From Streptomyces coacervatus (GTDB taxonomy: Bacteria > Actinomycetota > Actinomycetes > Streptomycetales > Streptomycetaceae): a stretch of DNA of 64,000 nucleotides. The position numbers and the translations under genes are program-made. The notes under the pieces are model-generated. The model was not told the DNA's origin and ran no database searches. It saw nothing but the letters and a program-made list of their open reading frames with translations. Of this stretch, positions 1-8,767 are shown piece after piece (position 1 is the first letter of the stretch; the number at the start of each line of letters is the position of its first letter). The stretch is taken from NCBI RefSeq assembly GCF_029223485.1, contig NZ_JARHTP010000001.1:248001-312000 (forward strand), in the 5' to 3' direction.

Positions 1-2
1 GC

Positions 3-830
3 ACGGTGCCGGGCGCCGTGACCACCAACGGCGAGGGCGGTCTCCTCGGCGTCGCCGTCGACCCCAAGTGGGAGAGCAACCACTACGTCTACTTCATGCA
101 CACCGCGTCCGAGGGCAACCGCGTGGTCCGTATGACCTACGACGGCACCGCGCTCAGCGACTACAAGGTCCTGCTCCAGGGCATCAAGAAGAACCGCTAC
201 CACAACGGCGGCCGCCTCGCCTTCGGCCCCGACGGCTACCTCTACGTCTCCACCGGCGAGGCCCAGACGCCCGACCTGGCGCAGGACAAGAACTCCCTCA
301 ACGGCAAGATCCTGCGCATGACGACGGACGGGAAACCGGCCCCCGGCAACCCCTTCGGCAACTACGTCTACAGCCTCGGCCACCGCAACCCGCAGGGCCT
401 CGCCTTCGACCGCAACGGCCGCCTGTGGGAAGCGGAGTTCGGCAACAGCTCCAAGGACGAGCTGAATCTGATCAAGCCGGGCGCCAACTACGGCTGGCCG
501 ATCTGCGAGGGCACCTGCAGCACCGCCGGGATGACCAACCCCAAGGCCACCTGGAACGTCTCCGAGGCCTCGCCCAGCGGTATCGCCATCGTCCGCAACG
601 TCGTCTACATGGCGTCCCTGCGCGGCGAGCGGCTGTGGCGGATCCCGATCAACGGCGACAACGAGAGCGTCGGCACACCGACCGCGTACTACGTGGGAAC
701 GTACGGCCGGCTGCGGACCGTGACCAAGGTGCCGGGCGCCGATCAGCTGTGGCTGTCGACCACCAACTGTGACAACAACGGCAACCAGCCGGACGGATCG
801 GACAAGCTCTTCCGCATCAACATCAGTTGA
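3..830 (+). CDS. PQQ-dependent sugar dehydrogenase-like propeller, C-terminal part
   Basis: This is the last 275 residues of a gene that begins before the window; the frame is open to base 3, so its start and any signal peptide are missing. The text fits the glucose/sorbosone dehydrogenase beta-propeller family: a GEGGLLGVAVDP blade, a FGPDGYLYVSTGE blade, and the GHRNPQGLAFDRNG plus NLIKPGANYGWP block that is typical of soluble PQQ-type aldose dehydrogenases. Such enzymes are usually secreted and oxidise aldoses. Whether PQQ is really bound cannot be judged without the N-terminal half. A related, longer enzyme lies at 44447-46939. The gene converges on the acyl-CoA synthetase, with two very small dyads (828-840 and 844-857) between them. 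Confidence 0.8.
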   Translation, partial: TVPGAVTTNGEGGLLGVAVDPKWESNHYVYFMHTASEGNRVVRMTYDGTALSDYKVLLQGIKKNRYHNGGRLAFGPDGYLYVSTGEAQTPDLAQDKNSLNGKILRMTTDGKPAPGNPFGNYVYSLGHRNPQGLAFDRNGRLWEAEFGNSSKDELNLIKPGANYGWPICEGTCSTAGMTNPKATWNVSEASPSGIAIVRNVVYMASLRGERLWRIPINGDNESVGTPTAYYVGTYGRLRTVTKVPGADQLWLSTTNCDNNGNQPDGSDKLFRINIS

Positions 831-858
831 CGGAGCGTCAGAACCGGCTCGGGCCGGC

Positions 859-2685
859 TCAGGCCCGGTACAGCGCCTCGACCTCGTTGGCGTAGGCGTT
901 CTCGATGGCCTTCCGCTTCAGCTTCAGGGACGGGGTCAGCAGACCGTGTTCCTCGGTGAACGGCTGGGCCAGTATCCGGAAGGTGCGGATGGACTCGGCC
1001 TGTGAGACAAGGGTGTTGGCGGCGACGACCGAGCGCCGCACCTCCGTCTCCAGGTCGGCGTCCCGCACCAGCTGCGCCGGCGACATCTGCGGTTTGCCGC
1101 GCATGGTCAGCCAGTGCTCGACGGCCTCCTGGTCGAGGGTGACCAGGGCGGCGATGTACGGGCGGTCGTTGCCGACGACGATGCACTGGTTGACCAGCGG
1201 ATGGTCGCGGACGCGCTCCTCCAGCAGAGCGGGGGAGACGCTCTTGCCGCCGGAGGTCACCAGGATCTCCTTCTTGCGGCCGGTGATCGTGAGGAAGCCG
1301 TCCTCGTCGAGGGCGCCCAGGTCGCCGGTGGCGAGCCAGCCGTCGTGCAGGGTCTCGTCGGTGGCCTTCTGGTTGTTGAGATAGCCCTGGAAGACGTTCG
1401 GGCCGTGCAGCCAGATCTCGCCGTCGTCCGCGATGTGCACGGTGACGCCCGGGATGGGCTGGCCGACGGTGCCGTAGCGGGTGCGCTCGGGCGGGTTGGC
1501 GGTCGCGGCCGCCGTCGACTCGGTGAGGCCGTAGCCCTCGTAGATCTGCACTCCCGCACCCGCGAAGAACAGGCCGAGCCGGCGGTCCATCGCGGAGCCG
1601 CCCGAGATGGCGTTGCGGATACGGCCGCCCATCGCGGCCCGGAGCTTGGAGTAGACAAGCTTGTCGAACAGCTGGTGCTGCACGCGTAGGCCCGCCGACG
1701 GGCCGGGTCCGATGCCCCAGGCCTTCGCCTCGACGGCGTCCGCGTACTTCACGGCGATCTCGACGGCCTTCTCGAACGGCCCGGCCTTGCCGTCCTTCTC
1801 GGCCTTCCGGCGGGAGGCGTTGAAGACCTTCTCGAAGATGTACGGCACCGCGAGTATGAACGTCGGCTTGAACGCCTGCAGGTCGGGCAGCAGAGTGGCC
1901 GCGTTCATCTGAGGCTGGTGGCCGAAGCGGATCCCGTGGCGGATCCCGGTGACCTCCACCATCCGCCCGAAGACGTGCGCGAGCGGCAGGAACAGCAGCG
2001 TCGCCGCCTCGTCGCCCTTCTTGGAGTGGAATACCGGCTCCATGTGCTCGGCGACCGTGTCCGCCTCGTACATGAAGCTGGCGTGCGTGATGACACAGCC
2101 CTTCGGACGGCCGGTGGTGCCCGAGGTGTAGATGATCGTCGCGGTCGAGTCGGGGGTGACCGCCTGGCGGTGCCGGTGCACCACCTCGTCGTCGAGGTAC
2201 GCGCCCGCGTCGTACAGCTCCTGCACGGCGTTGTTGTCCAGCTGCCACAGCTGGTGCAGCTGCGGCAGCCGGTCGATGACGGTGGCGATCGTCATCGCGT
2301 GGTCCTCGTGCTCCACGATCGCCGCCGAGCACTCGGCGTCGTAGAGCATCCAGAAGCACTGCTCCGCGGAGGAGGTGGGGTAGATCGGCACCACCTGGAC
2401 GCCGATCGTCCACAACGCGAAGTCGAAGAGCGTCCACTCGTAGCGGGTACGGGACATGATCGCGACCCGGTCGCCGAAGCGGATGCCCCGTGCAAGGAGC
2501 CCCTTGGCGAGGGCCAGCACCTCGTCGCGGAACTCGGCTGCCGTCACGTCGCGCCACTGCCCCTGGTCGTCCTTGCGGCCGAGGCTGATGTGCAGCGGGT
2601 CTTCCTGGGCACGCTCGAAGACGACGTCGGCCAGGCCGCCCACCGGCGGTGACAACGTCAACGGAGGGTTGGTGAACTCGCGCAA
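859..2685 (-). CDS. Long-chain fatty-acid--CoA ligase (AMP-forming)
   Basis: A 608-residue ANL-superfamily ligase that would activate long-chain fatty acids to acyl-CoA through an acyl-AMP. It has the AMP-binding motif YTSGTTGRPKG near residue 170, a second core motif EGYGLTEST, the hinge segment WLATGDLG and the catalytic-lysine region TGRKKEILVTSGGKSVSP. The C-terminus SLKLKRKAIENAYANEVEALY is typical of actinobacterial FadD15-like enzymes, as is the length near 600. The start is a TTG at 2685, preceded by a purine-rich GGGGAG; no better upstream start is seen. It stands alone, with the 3' ends of both neighbours facing or following it, so it is probably monocistronic. Confidence 0.92.
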   Translation of the reverse strand: MREFTNPPLTLSPPVGGLADVVFERAQEDPLHISLGRKDDQGQWRDVTAAEFRDEVLALAKGLLARGIRFGDRVAIMSRTRYEWTLFDFALWTIGVQVVPIYPTSSAEQCFWMLYDAECSAAIVEHEDHAMTIATVIDRLPQLHQLWQLDNNAVQELYDAGAYLDDEVVHRHRQAVTPDSTATIIYTSGTTGRPKGCVITHASFMYEADTVAEHMEPVFHSKKGDEAATLLFLPLAHVFGRMVEVTGIRHGIRFGHQPQMNAATLLPDLQAFKPTFILAVPYIFEKVFNASRRKAEKDGKAGPFEKAVEIAVKYADAVEAKAWGIGPGPSAGLRVQHQLFDKLVYSKLRAAMGGRIRNAISGGSAMDRRLGLFFAGAGVQIYEGYGLTESTAAATANPPERTRYGTVGQPIPGVTVHIADDGEIWLHGPNVFQGYLNNQKATDETLHDGWLATGDLGALDEDGFLTITGRKKEILVTSGGKSVSPALLEERVRDHPLVNQCIVVGNDRPYIAALVTLDQEAVEHWLTMRGKPQMSPAQLVRDADLETEVRRSVVAANTLVSQAESIRTFRILAQPFTEEHGLLTPSLKLKRKAIENAYANEVEALYRA

Positions 2686-2928
2686 ACCCCGCTCCCCGCT
2701 CCTGAGTGCCCGATTTGAGTGCTACTCCGCACAGGGCGTGAAAGCTACCCCACACGGCGACAGGGCGGGAGGGGGGCCGAATCCGAGCAGTGCTCAGGTA
2801 CAGGCTGGTCACGGCCGGAAAATGCGCTCACATCCGGAAGGGTCGGACAGAAAACTGACGGTTGAGTAAGTTTCGGTCCCGTAATCTCCACCGAATCTGT
2901 ACGACCTGGTAACCGGCCCAAACCGACG

Positions 2929-4437
2929 TCAGCGGCCCTGTCCGAGGGGCGCCGTCCTCTCCTCTGTCAGCGCCGGAGCGGGAGATTCCGTTACTTCTGT
3001 CCGGGTCGGGCGCGCCGTCCTGACCAGAACGATCACCAGCGCTCCCGCGGCCGTCGCGGTCAGCCCCGCCACCACCGCCGACGTGTTGAGCCCGGAGGCG
3101 AACGCCGACCGCAGCGCATGCTCGGAGAAACCGCCGCGCAGTGCCCCGGCCGCCCCGCCCGCGAGGGCGTGCGCCGCGTCGTGCGGCAGCGTGTCCTGCA
3201 TGCGCGAGGTCAGCACGGTGCCGTATACGGCGATGCCGAGCGCCAGGCCGAGCTGCCGGAAGGTGTTGACCGCGCCGCCCGCCATCCCGGCCCGCTCCGG
3301 CGGTACGGCGGCCAGCGCCGCGCCCGCGATGCCGGGCGCCACCAGTCCCGTACCGACACCGATCAGCACCAGCCCGGGCGCCAGCGCAGAAGCCGTCGAC
3401 CCCGCCTCCAGCCCCGTCATGCAGAACTGCCCCGAGCCGACCAGCAGCAGCCCGCCCCCGACGGTGATCCGCGCCGGCACCCCGTGCAGCAGCCGCCCGC
3501 CGGCCGCCGCCACCACGAACGCCGACAGCGACATCCACACGAAGACCAGTCCACCGCGCACCGGGCTCATCCCGAGCAGCGACTGCATCCATATCGAGTC
3601 GTACGCCATCAGACCGAACGCCCCCGCGTTGAAGGCGAGCGCGCCCACCATCACGACGGAGAACCCCGGCTTCAGGAACAGCCGCGGATCCAGCAGCGGA
3701 TCGGCGCCGCGCCGCTCCACGACGACGAAGCAGACCAGCGCCACGACGGCCGCCGCGAACGCCACGAGGGTGCCCGTCTCGCCCCAGCCGTGCTCCCCGG
3801 CCCGCACCGCCCCGTACGTCAGCCCGCCCGCGAAAGCCGCGAACGTCACCGTGCCCGCCCAGTCGATGCGCCGGCCACGGGAGCCGTGCGACTCCGGTAC
3901 GGCCTTCAGCGTCAGCCACACCGCGACCACGCTCACCGGCAGATTGACGTAGAAGATCCACCGCCAGCCCGGCCCGTCCGTCAGCACCCCGCCGAGCACC
4001 GGCCCCACCGCGGCCGCCGCGCCGCTGACCGCGCCCCACACGCCGAGCGCCACCGAGCGCTGTTTTCCCTGGTAGACGGAGCCCAGCAGCGGCAGCGTGG
4101 TCGCCAGCATCGCCGCCCCGCCGAGACCCTGCAGTGCACGGGAGGCGATCAGCATCCCCGGCCCGCCCGCCAGCCCGCACAGCAGCGAGGCCGACGCGAA
4201 CACCACCACGCCCACGACGTGCACCCGCCGCCGCCCCAGAATGTCGGCCGCGGCGCCCGTGCCCAGCAGCAGCGCGGCCAGCGCCAGCGCATAGCCGTCC
4301 ATCACCCACTGCAGATCGCTCAGCGACGCATGCAGCGACCCCGCCATGTCCGGCAGCGCGACCACCGCGATGGTCACGTCCAGCAACAACATGAACGTGC
4401 TCAGGCACATGGCCGTGAGCGGCCCCCATGTACGCAT
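2929..4437 (-). CDS. MFS drug transporter, DHA2 (14-TM) type
   Basis: A 502-residue multidrug-efflux-type transporter of the EmrB/QacA subfamily. The first helix carries the family signature LLLDVTIAVVALP, followed by LQWVMDGYALALAALLL and the motif-C helix GAVSGAAAAVGPVLGGVL. About fourteen hydrophobic segments can be counted. I chose ATG 4437 because GTTGAGGAC sits just upstream and the first helix then begins at once; an upstream in-frame ATG would add 25 residues without a ribosome site. The gene is divergent from an Lrp-type regulator across 120 bp, so local control by that protein is likely. The substrate cannot be read from the sequence. Confidence 0.9.
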   Translation of the reverse strand: MRTWGPLTAMCLSTFMLLLDVTIAVVALPDMAGSLHASLSDLQWVMDGYALALAALLLGTGAAADILGRRRVHVVGVVVFASASLLCGLAGGPGMLIASRALQGLGGAAMLATTLPLLGSVYQGKQRSVALGVWGAVSGAAAAVGPVLGGVLTDGPGWRWIFYVNLPVSVVAVWLTLKAVPESHGSRGRRIDWAGTVTFAAFAGGLTYGAVRAGEHGWGETGTLVAFAAAVVALVCFVVVERRGADPLLDPRLFLKPGFSVVMVGALAFNAGAFGLMAYDSIWMQSLLGMSPVRGGLVFVWMSLSAFVVAAAGGRLLHGVPARITVGGGLLLVGSGQFCMTGLEAGSTASALAPGLVLIGVGTGLVAPGIAGAALAAVPPERAGMAGGAVNTFRQLGLALGIAVYGTVLTSRMQDTLPHDAAHALAGGAAGALRGGFSEHALRSAFASGLNTSAVVAGLTATAAGALVIVLVRTARPTRTEVTESPAPALTEERTAPLGQGR

Positions 4438-4557
4438 GTCCTCAACTCCTGTGCTTTGTGTACGTCGGATGCGCAACTCTCCGTACGATGGACGATGAGC
4501 GGCAGATCGCAACGGAAGTCAGGCGCTTTGCGGCGGAATCCGACAGGAGTGGCTAGG

Positions 4558-5538
4558 ATGGAGATGGAATCCGATGTCTTCGACAAGCTCGACCTGCAAC
4601 TGCTGAGTGCGCTGGAGGTCAACGGCCGGGCCTCCTTCAGCCGGATCGGCGCCGTGCTCGGCGTCTCCGACCAGACCGTCGCGCGCCGCTACCGGCGGCT
4701 GTGCGCCGAGGGCGGCCTGCGCGTCGTCGCGGTCCTGGACAGCGACGCGCTCGGCCTGGACCACTGGACGCTGCGGCTGCGCTGCGTCCCCGACAGCGCC
4801 GAGACCATCGCGGAGGCGCTCGCCAAGCGCCCCGACACCAGCTGGATCGGGCTGGCCTCCGGCGGCACCGAGATCGTGCTCGGCACCCGGCCGCGCAACG
4901 CCGGCGACCGCGACGACCTGCTGCTGGGCAAGCTCCCGCGCACCCCACGCCTACTGGAGATCCGCGCGTACCAAAAGCTGCACCGCTTCTTCGGCGGCCC
5001 GCAGGGCTGGCTGCAGAAGTTCTCGGCGCTCGCCCCGGACCAGATCGAGGCCCTCACCCCCGATCCCGTGCCCGACCCGGGCCCCGCCCGCATCGACCCG
5101 GAGGACGAACCGCTGCTCGCCGTCCTCGAACGCGACGGCCGCGCCACCTACCCCGAGCTCCAGCGCGCAACCGGCCGCTCGGAGTCCGCCGTCAAGCGAC
5201 GCCTGGCCACTCTGATCGCCTCCGGGGCGATCTACATCGACTGCGAGTACCACGCCGAGACCGTCGGCCACCCCATGATGGCGGCCCTCTGGCTCACCGT
5301 CGCCCCCGCCGCTCTCCACTCCGTGGGCGAGGCGCTCGCCGCCCACGCCCCGATCGCCCATGTCTCCGCGACCGCGGGCCCCACCAACGTCACGGCGACA
5401 GCGGTCGTCAGAAGCACCTCCGACCTGTACGACTACGTCAGCGGCCCCCTCGGCCACCTGGAGGGCGTCCAGCACGTCGAGGCGACGCCGTATCTGCGCA
5501 ACGTGAAGCAGCTGACGTACCGGCCTCGGCCCCGCTAA
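4558..5538 (+). CDS. Lrp/AsnC-family regulator with two modules
   Basis: A 326-residue transcription factor. Residues about 5-60 form an AsnC-type helix-turn-helix (DKLDLQLLSALEVNGRASFSRIGAVLGVSDQTVARRYRRL). A ligand-type ferredoxin-like fold follows, then a second AsnC-like HTH near residue 185 (PLLAVLERDGRATYPELQRATGRSESAVKRRL) and a second ligand-domain stretch. Canonical Lrp proteins have about 150 residues and one module, so this is the double-length form common in Streptomyces. The start at 4558 has AGGAG nine bases upstream; ATG 4564 is an alternative. It is divergent from the MFS pump and its stop overlaps that of the convergent LysR gene by four bases. Ligand unknown. Confidence 0.88.
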   Translation: MEMESDVFDKLDLQLLSALEVNGRASFSRIGAVLGVSDQTVARRYRRLCAEGGLRVVAVLDSDALGLDHWTLRLRCVPDSAETIAEALAKRPDTSWIGLASGGTEIVLGTRPRNAGDRDDLLLGKLPRTPRLLEIRAYQKLHRFFGGPQGWLQKFSALAPDQIEALTPDPVPDPGPARIDPEDEPLLAVLERDGRATYPELQRATGRSESAVKRRLATLIASGAIYIDCEYHAETVGHPMMAALWLTVAPAALHSVGEALAAHAPIAHVSATAGPTNVTATAVVRSTSDLYDYVSGPLGHLEGVQHVEATPYLRNVKQLTYRPRPR

Positions 5539-6407
5539 CCACTTCGCCTGCGCTGCAGCCGGTCCCCGCCCGCCAGGATCGTCGCCGCCAGGGCGTCCGC
5601 CGCGCCCTGGGCCGCGGTACGGCGCGTGCCGTGCACCAGGACGAAGTCGACCCGGCCCAGTTCGGGCAGGCCGAAGCGGTCGGGGACGCGGACCAGGCCC
5701 GGCGGGACCAGGCCCCGGGAGTGGGCCATCACGCCCAGGCCCGCGCGGGCCGCCGCGATCAGCGCGCTCAGGCTGCCGCTGGTACAGGCGATGCGCCAGG
5801 GCCGGCCCTGGCGTTCCAGGGACTCGAAGGCCAGGGCCCGGGTGATGCCGGGCGGCGGGAAGACGATCAGCGGAACCGGGCGGTCCGGCTCAAGGCGCAG
5901 CCGTTCCGCGCCGATCCACACCAGCTCGTCGTGCCAGACCAGCTCGCCGCGCGGGTCCTCGGGGCGCCGCTTGGCCAGCACCAGGTCGAGCTTTCCGGCC
6001 GCCAGTTGCTCGTGCAGTGTGCCCGACAGCTCGACCGTCAGCTCCAGGTCGACCTCGGGATGGTCGTAGCGGAAGCCCTCCAGGATCTCCGGCAGCCGGG
6101 TCAGCACGAAGTCCTCCGAGGCGCCGAAGCGCAGCCGGCCGCGCAGCCGCGTGCCCGTGAAGAACGCCGAAGCCTGCTCGTGCACCTCCAGGATCCGGCG
6201 CGCGAACCCGAGCATCGCCTCGCCGTCCTCCGTCAGCTCCACGGAGTGGGTGTCCCGGGAGAACAGCTGCCGTCCGGTCGCGTCCTCCAGCCGCCGCACA
6301 TGCTGGCTGACCGTCGACTGCCGCAGCCCGAGGCGCCGCGCGGCCTGCGTGAAACTCAGCGTCTGCGCGACCGCCAGGAAGGTACGCAGGTGAGAGGGGT
6401 CGTACAT
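5535..6407 (-). CDS. LysR-family transcriptional regulator
   Basis: A 290-residue LysR-type regulator. The N-terminal winged helix (HLRTFLAVAQTLSFTQAARRLGLRQSTVSQHVRRLEDATGRQLF) is fully conserved, followed by the effector-binding fold that starts near residue 90 (GRLRFGASEDF). The gene is divergent from a bile-acid-type symporter, and the gap contains an ATCGC-N5-GCGAT dyad of LysR-box form 21 bp before this start codon. Control of itself and of the symporter is therefore likely. The effector is not known; the E-D-F residues at the start of the ligand domain resemble regulators of small-acid transport, but that is only suggestive. Confidence 0.93.
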   Translation of the reverse strand: MYDPSHLRTFLAVAQTLSFTQAARRLGLRQSTVSQHVRRLEDATGRQLFSRDTHSVELTEDGEAMLGFARRILEVHEQASAFFTGTRLRGRLRFGASEDFVLTRLPEILEGFRYDHPEVDLELTVELSGTLHEQLAAGKLDLVLAKRRPEDPRGELVWHDELVWIGAERLRLEPDRPVPLIVFPPPGITRALAFESLERQGRPWRIACTSGSLSALIAAARAGLGVMAHSRGLVPPGLVRVPDRFGLPELGRVDFVLVHGTRRTAAQGAADALAATILAGGDRLQRRRSG

Positions 6408-6427
6408 ACGGACAACGGTAGCTGGTT

Positions 6428-6442
6428 ATCGCATATCGCGAT
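6428..6442. promoter_or_regulatory. Putative LysR box (T-N11-A dyad)
   Basis: The 15 bp ATCGCATATCGCGAT form a perfect ATCGC/GCGAT dyad with a five-base centre and satisfy T-N11-A. It lies between the divergent LysR and symporter genes, 21 bp from the regulator start, which suits autoregulation. Function is inferred from position and form. Confidence 0.6.
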
Positions 6443-6563
6443 GGCAGTCAGAGCGGTATGACGGATTCCCGATCGGCCGCCGGGAGAGGACGATGAACGG
6501 GGGCCCTCCGGGCCCGGACAGATCCCGGACCGCCGACGACCGCAGACAAGTTAGTGGAGCACC

Positions 6564-7613
6564 GTGAAACGCCTGCAATGGCCGAGTTGGATGCCGATCG
6601 ACCCGTACATCCTGCTGCTGCTCGGGACGGTCGGCCTCGCGGCGCTGTTCCCGGCGCGCGGGGCGGCGGCCGACGTGGCTTCCGGTGCCTCGACGGCAGC
6701 GATCGCCTTCCTGTTCTTCCTGTACGGCGTCCGGCTGTCCACGCGTGAGGCGCTGGACGGGCTCAAGCACTGGCGGCTCCACGGCACCGTCCTGGCCTGT
6801 ACGTTCGTGGTCTTCCCGCTGCTGGGCCTGGCCTCCCGCGGCCTGGTCCCGGTCCTCCTGACCCACCCGCTCTACCAGGGCCTGCTGTTCCTCACGCTCG
6901 TCCCGTCGACGATTCAGTCGTCCATCGCCTTCACGTCGATGGCCCGCGGCAATGTGCCCGCCGCGATCTGTGCTGGTTCCTTCTCCTCCCTCGTCGGCAT
7001 CGTCGTCACGCCGCTGCTCGCCGCAGCGCTGCTGGGCAGCAGCGCCGGCGGGTTCTCGGCGGACTCGCTCGTGCAGATCGTGCTGCAGCTGCTGGTGCCG
7101 TTCCTCGCCGGGCAGGTGCTGCGGCGCTGGATCGGGGGCTTCGTCGCCCGGCACAAGAAGGTCCTCGGGCTGGTCGACCGCGGCTCGATACTCCTCGTCG
7201 TCTACACCGCCTTCAGCGAGGGCATGGTCCAGGGCATCTGGCACCAGGTGAGCCCGCTCCGGCTCGGCGGCCTGCTGGTCGTCGAGGCCGTGCTGCTCGC
7301 GGTGATGCTGGCCCTGACCTGGTACGGCGGCAAGGCGCTGCGCTTCAACCGGGAGGACCGCATCGCCATCCAGTTCGCGGGCTCCAAGAAGTCCCTCGCC
7401 TCCGGCCTCCCCATGGCGAGCGTCCTGTTCGGCGCGCACGCCTCGCTGGCCGTGCTGCCGCTGATGCTCTTCCACCAGATGCAGCTGATGGTGTGCGCGG
7501 TGATCGCCAAGCGCCGCTTGCAGGACCCGCGCGAGGAGGCCGGCGAGGTCACTGTGCCCGCGCCAGCCGCACCGTCACGAACCGCGGTCGGTACAGGGTC
7601 ACATCCGCGTTGA
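6564..7613 (+). CDS. Bile acid:sodium symporter-family transporter (YfeH/SBF-like)
   Basis: A 349-residue integral membrane protein with about ten hydrophobic helices. The opening DPYILLLLGTVGLAALFPARG and the motif FLFFLYGVRLSTREAL match the SBF-like branch (bacterial YfeH, fungal Rch1). The polar segment SSIAFTSMARGN and the late helix FAGSKKSLASGLPMA are the usual discontinuous-helix regions of this fold. The start is GTG 6564 with GGAG just upstream. The last 65 bases overlap the 3' end of the convergent propeller gene. The divergent LysR gene suggests induction by a small organic anion, but the substrate is open. Confidence 0.88.
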   Translation: MKRLQWPSWMPIDPYILLLLGTVGLAALFPARGAAADVASGASTAAIAFLFFLYGVRLSTREALDGLKHWRLHGTVLACTFVVFPLLGLASRGLVPVLLTHPLYQGLLFLTLVPSTIQSSIAFTSMARGNVPAAICAGSFSSLVGIVVTPLLAAALLGSSAGGFSADSLVQIVLQLLVPFLAGQVLRRWIGGFVARHKKVLGLVDRGSILLVVYTAFSEGMVQGIWHQVSPLRLGGLLVVEAVLLAVMLALTWYGGKALRFNREDRIAIQFAGSKKSLASGLPMASVLFGAHASLAVLPLMLFHQMQLMVCAVIAKRRLQDPREEAGEVTVPAPAAPSRTAVGTGSHPR

Positions 7614-8757
7614 TGCTCGCCGAAGCCCCGGTCGTCTCCAGCCAGTTGACGTCGTAGCTGAGCACCAGCCGCCCGTCGCCGCTCAGCTCGGGATGCACCT
7701 GCGGGTTGTACGCGGCGACGCCGGCCGTCGGCAGAGAGGGGCTGAAGTTCCTCGTCGGACCGTGCCAGGGCCCGGTGGGGGAGCAGGCCCAGTACGAGGT
7801 CACGGTGGTCAGCCCCGCTGTCCCCGTGGCCATCGTGAACAGCACATACGTCCCGCCCGTCCGGACCACCGAGAACGCGCTGCCCACCTGGGTACCGCTC
7901 AGCGGTCTCGGCCCAAGGCCCCACCCCGACCCGCTCCAGTACCGCCAGGCGGCCGGCTCCCCGAGCCGTCCCTCCGGCACCCGCGCCACATACGCCGACG
8001 AGGCCGGCCGGGACGCCGCCTGCCCGTCGTCGCCGCCGTAGACGTACGTCCAGCCGCCCTTCTCCACCAGCGTCGTACCGAACAGGATCCGACGCGACGG
8101 ATCGGGAACCAGGCTCTGGTCGACCACCTTCACGACCGACTCGACCTTCAGGTCGGGCAGGGAGAGGGTGGCGACCTCCGTGGCCGTGGGCACCCCGTAG
8201 ATCCACGGGGACTGCCCGGCCGTCCGCACCCACAGCAGCACTCGCACGACCTTCTCGGACGACCCGGGGGAGCGCGGCTCGACCCGGGCCGCGACCGGCC
8301 AGCGCCACTGGTTCGGCGCCGGGTCGGGGAAGAGCGGGGCGGGGAGCGTGCTCTGCAGCCGGCCGCCGCGCATCACCACGGCCGAGTTGCGCACCAGCGG
8401 GGCCGAGGTGTCCCGCCAGGCGTACGACTCGCCGACCGGATTGGGCGGGCCGTGCACCTGGCCGAGATAGGTGTCCGAGAACAGCCACAGCACCCGCCCG
8501 TCCGGCAACCGCACCGAATGGGTGCCGTCGCCGCCGGTCCAGTCGTCGCTGCGGGCCGCGTCGTCCCCGTAGCGGGCGAACTCGCCGGTCAGCCGGGAGT
8601 CCGCCGACCACGAGGCGACCCTGTGCGGTGTACAGGCGCCGCCCTCCCGTTCGCCTTGGTGCGGGAGGGCGGTGAGCAGCACGGCTCCGAGAACCAGGGC
8701 CAGCAGCAGGCCGAGGCCGGTTCCCGTCCGCTGTCGTGCTCGTGCGTCGTCGGGCAC
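7549..8757 (-). CDS. Secreted or membrane-anchored five-bladed propeller, DUF4185-like
   Basis: A 402-residue protein with one N-terminal hydrophobic helix (GLGLLLALVLGAVLLTAL, about residues 14-31) and an extracellular domain. The GGDGTHSVRLPDGRVLWLFSDTYLG segment is the hallmark I associate with DUF4185/DUF5005 glycan-binding or hydrolase-like propellers. Further WxYxxGG-like strands follow (GGWTYVYGGDDG, TYVLFTMATGT). It starts with GTG ten bases after the sialidase stop codon and has no clear ribosome site of its own, so it is probably translated by coupling from the sialidase message. A role beside the sialidase in glycan handling is inferred from this pairing. Catalytic residues are not identified. 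Confidence 0.75.
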   Translation of the reverse strand: MPDDARARQRTGTGLGLLLALVLGAVLLTALPHQGEREGGACTPHRVASWSADSRLTGEFARYGDDAARSDDWTGGDGTHSVRLPDGRVLWLFSDTYLGQVHGPPNPVGESYAWRDTSAPLVRNSAVVMRGGRLQSTLPAPLFPDPAPNQWRWPVAARVEPRSPGSSEKVVRVLLWVRTAGQSPWIYGVPTATEVATLSLPDLKVESVVKVVDQSLVPDPSRRILFGTTLVEKGGWTYVYGGDDGQAASRPASSAYVARVPEGRLGEPAAWRYWSGSGWGLGPRPLSGTQVGSAFSVVRTGGTYVLFTMATGTAGLTTVTSYWACSPTGPWHGPTRNFSPSLPTAGVAAYNPQVHPELSGDGRLVLSYDVNWLETTGASASINADVTLYRPRFVTVRLARAQ

Positions 8758-8767
8758 CCACGGGACG

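Noticed and set aside
743..2812. A 689-codon open frame and other long frames over the acyl-CoA synthetase
   Set aside because: They are Arg/Pro/Gly-rich shadow frames caused by high GC; the 859-2685 frame carries the family motifs.
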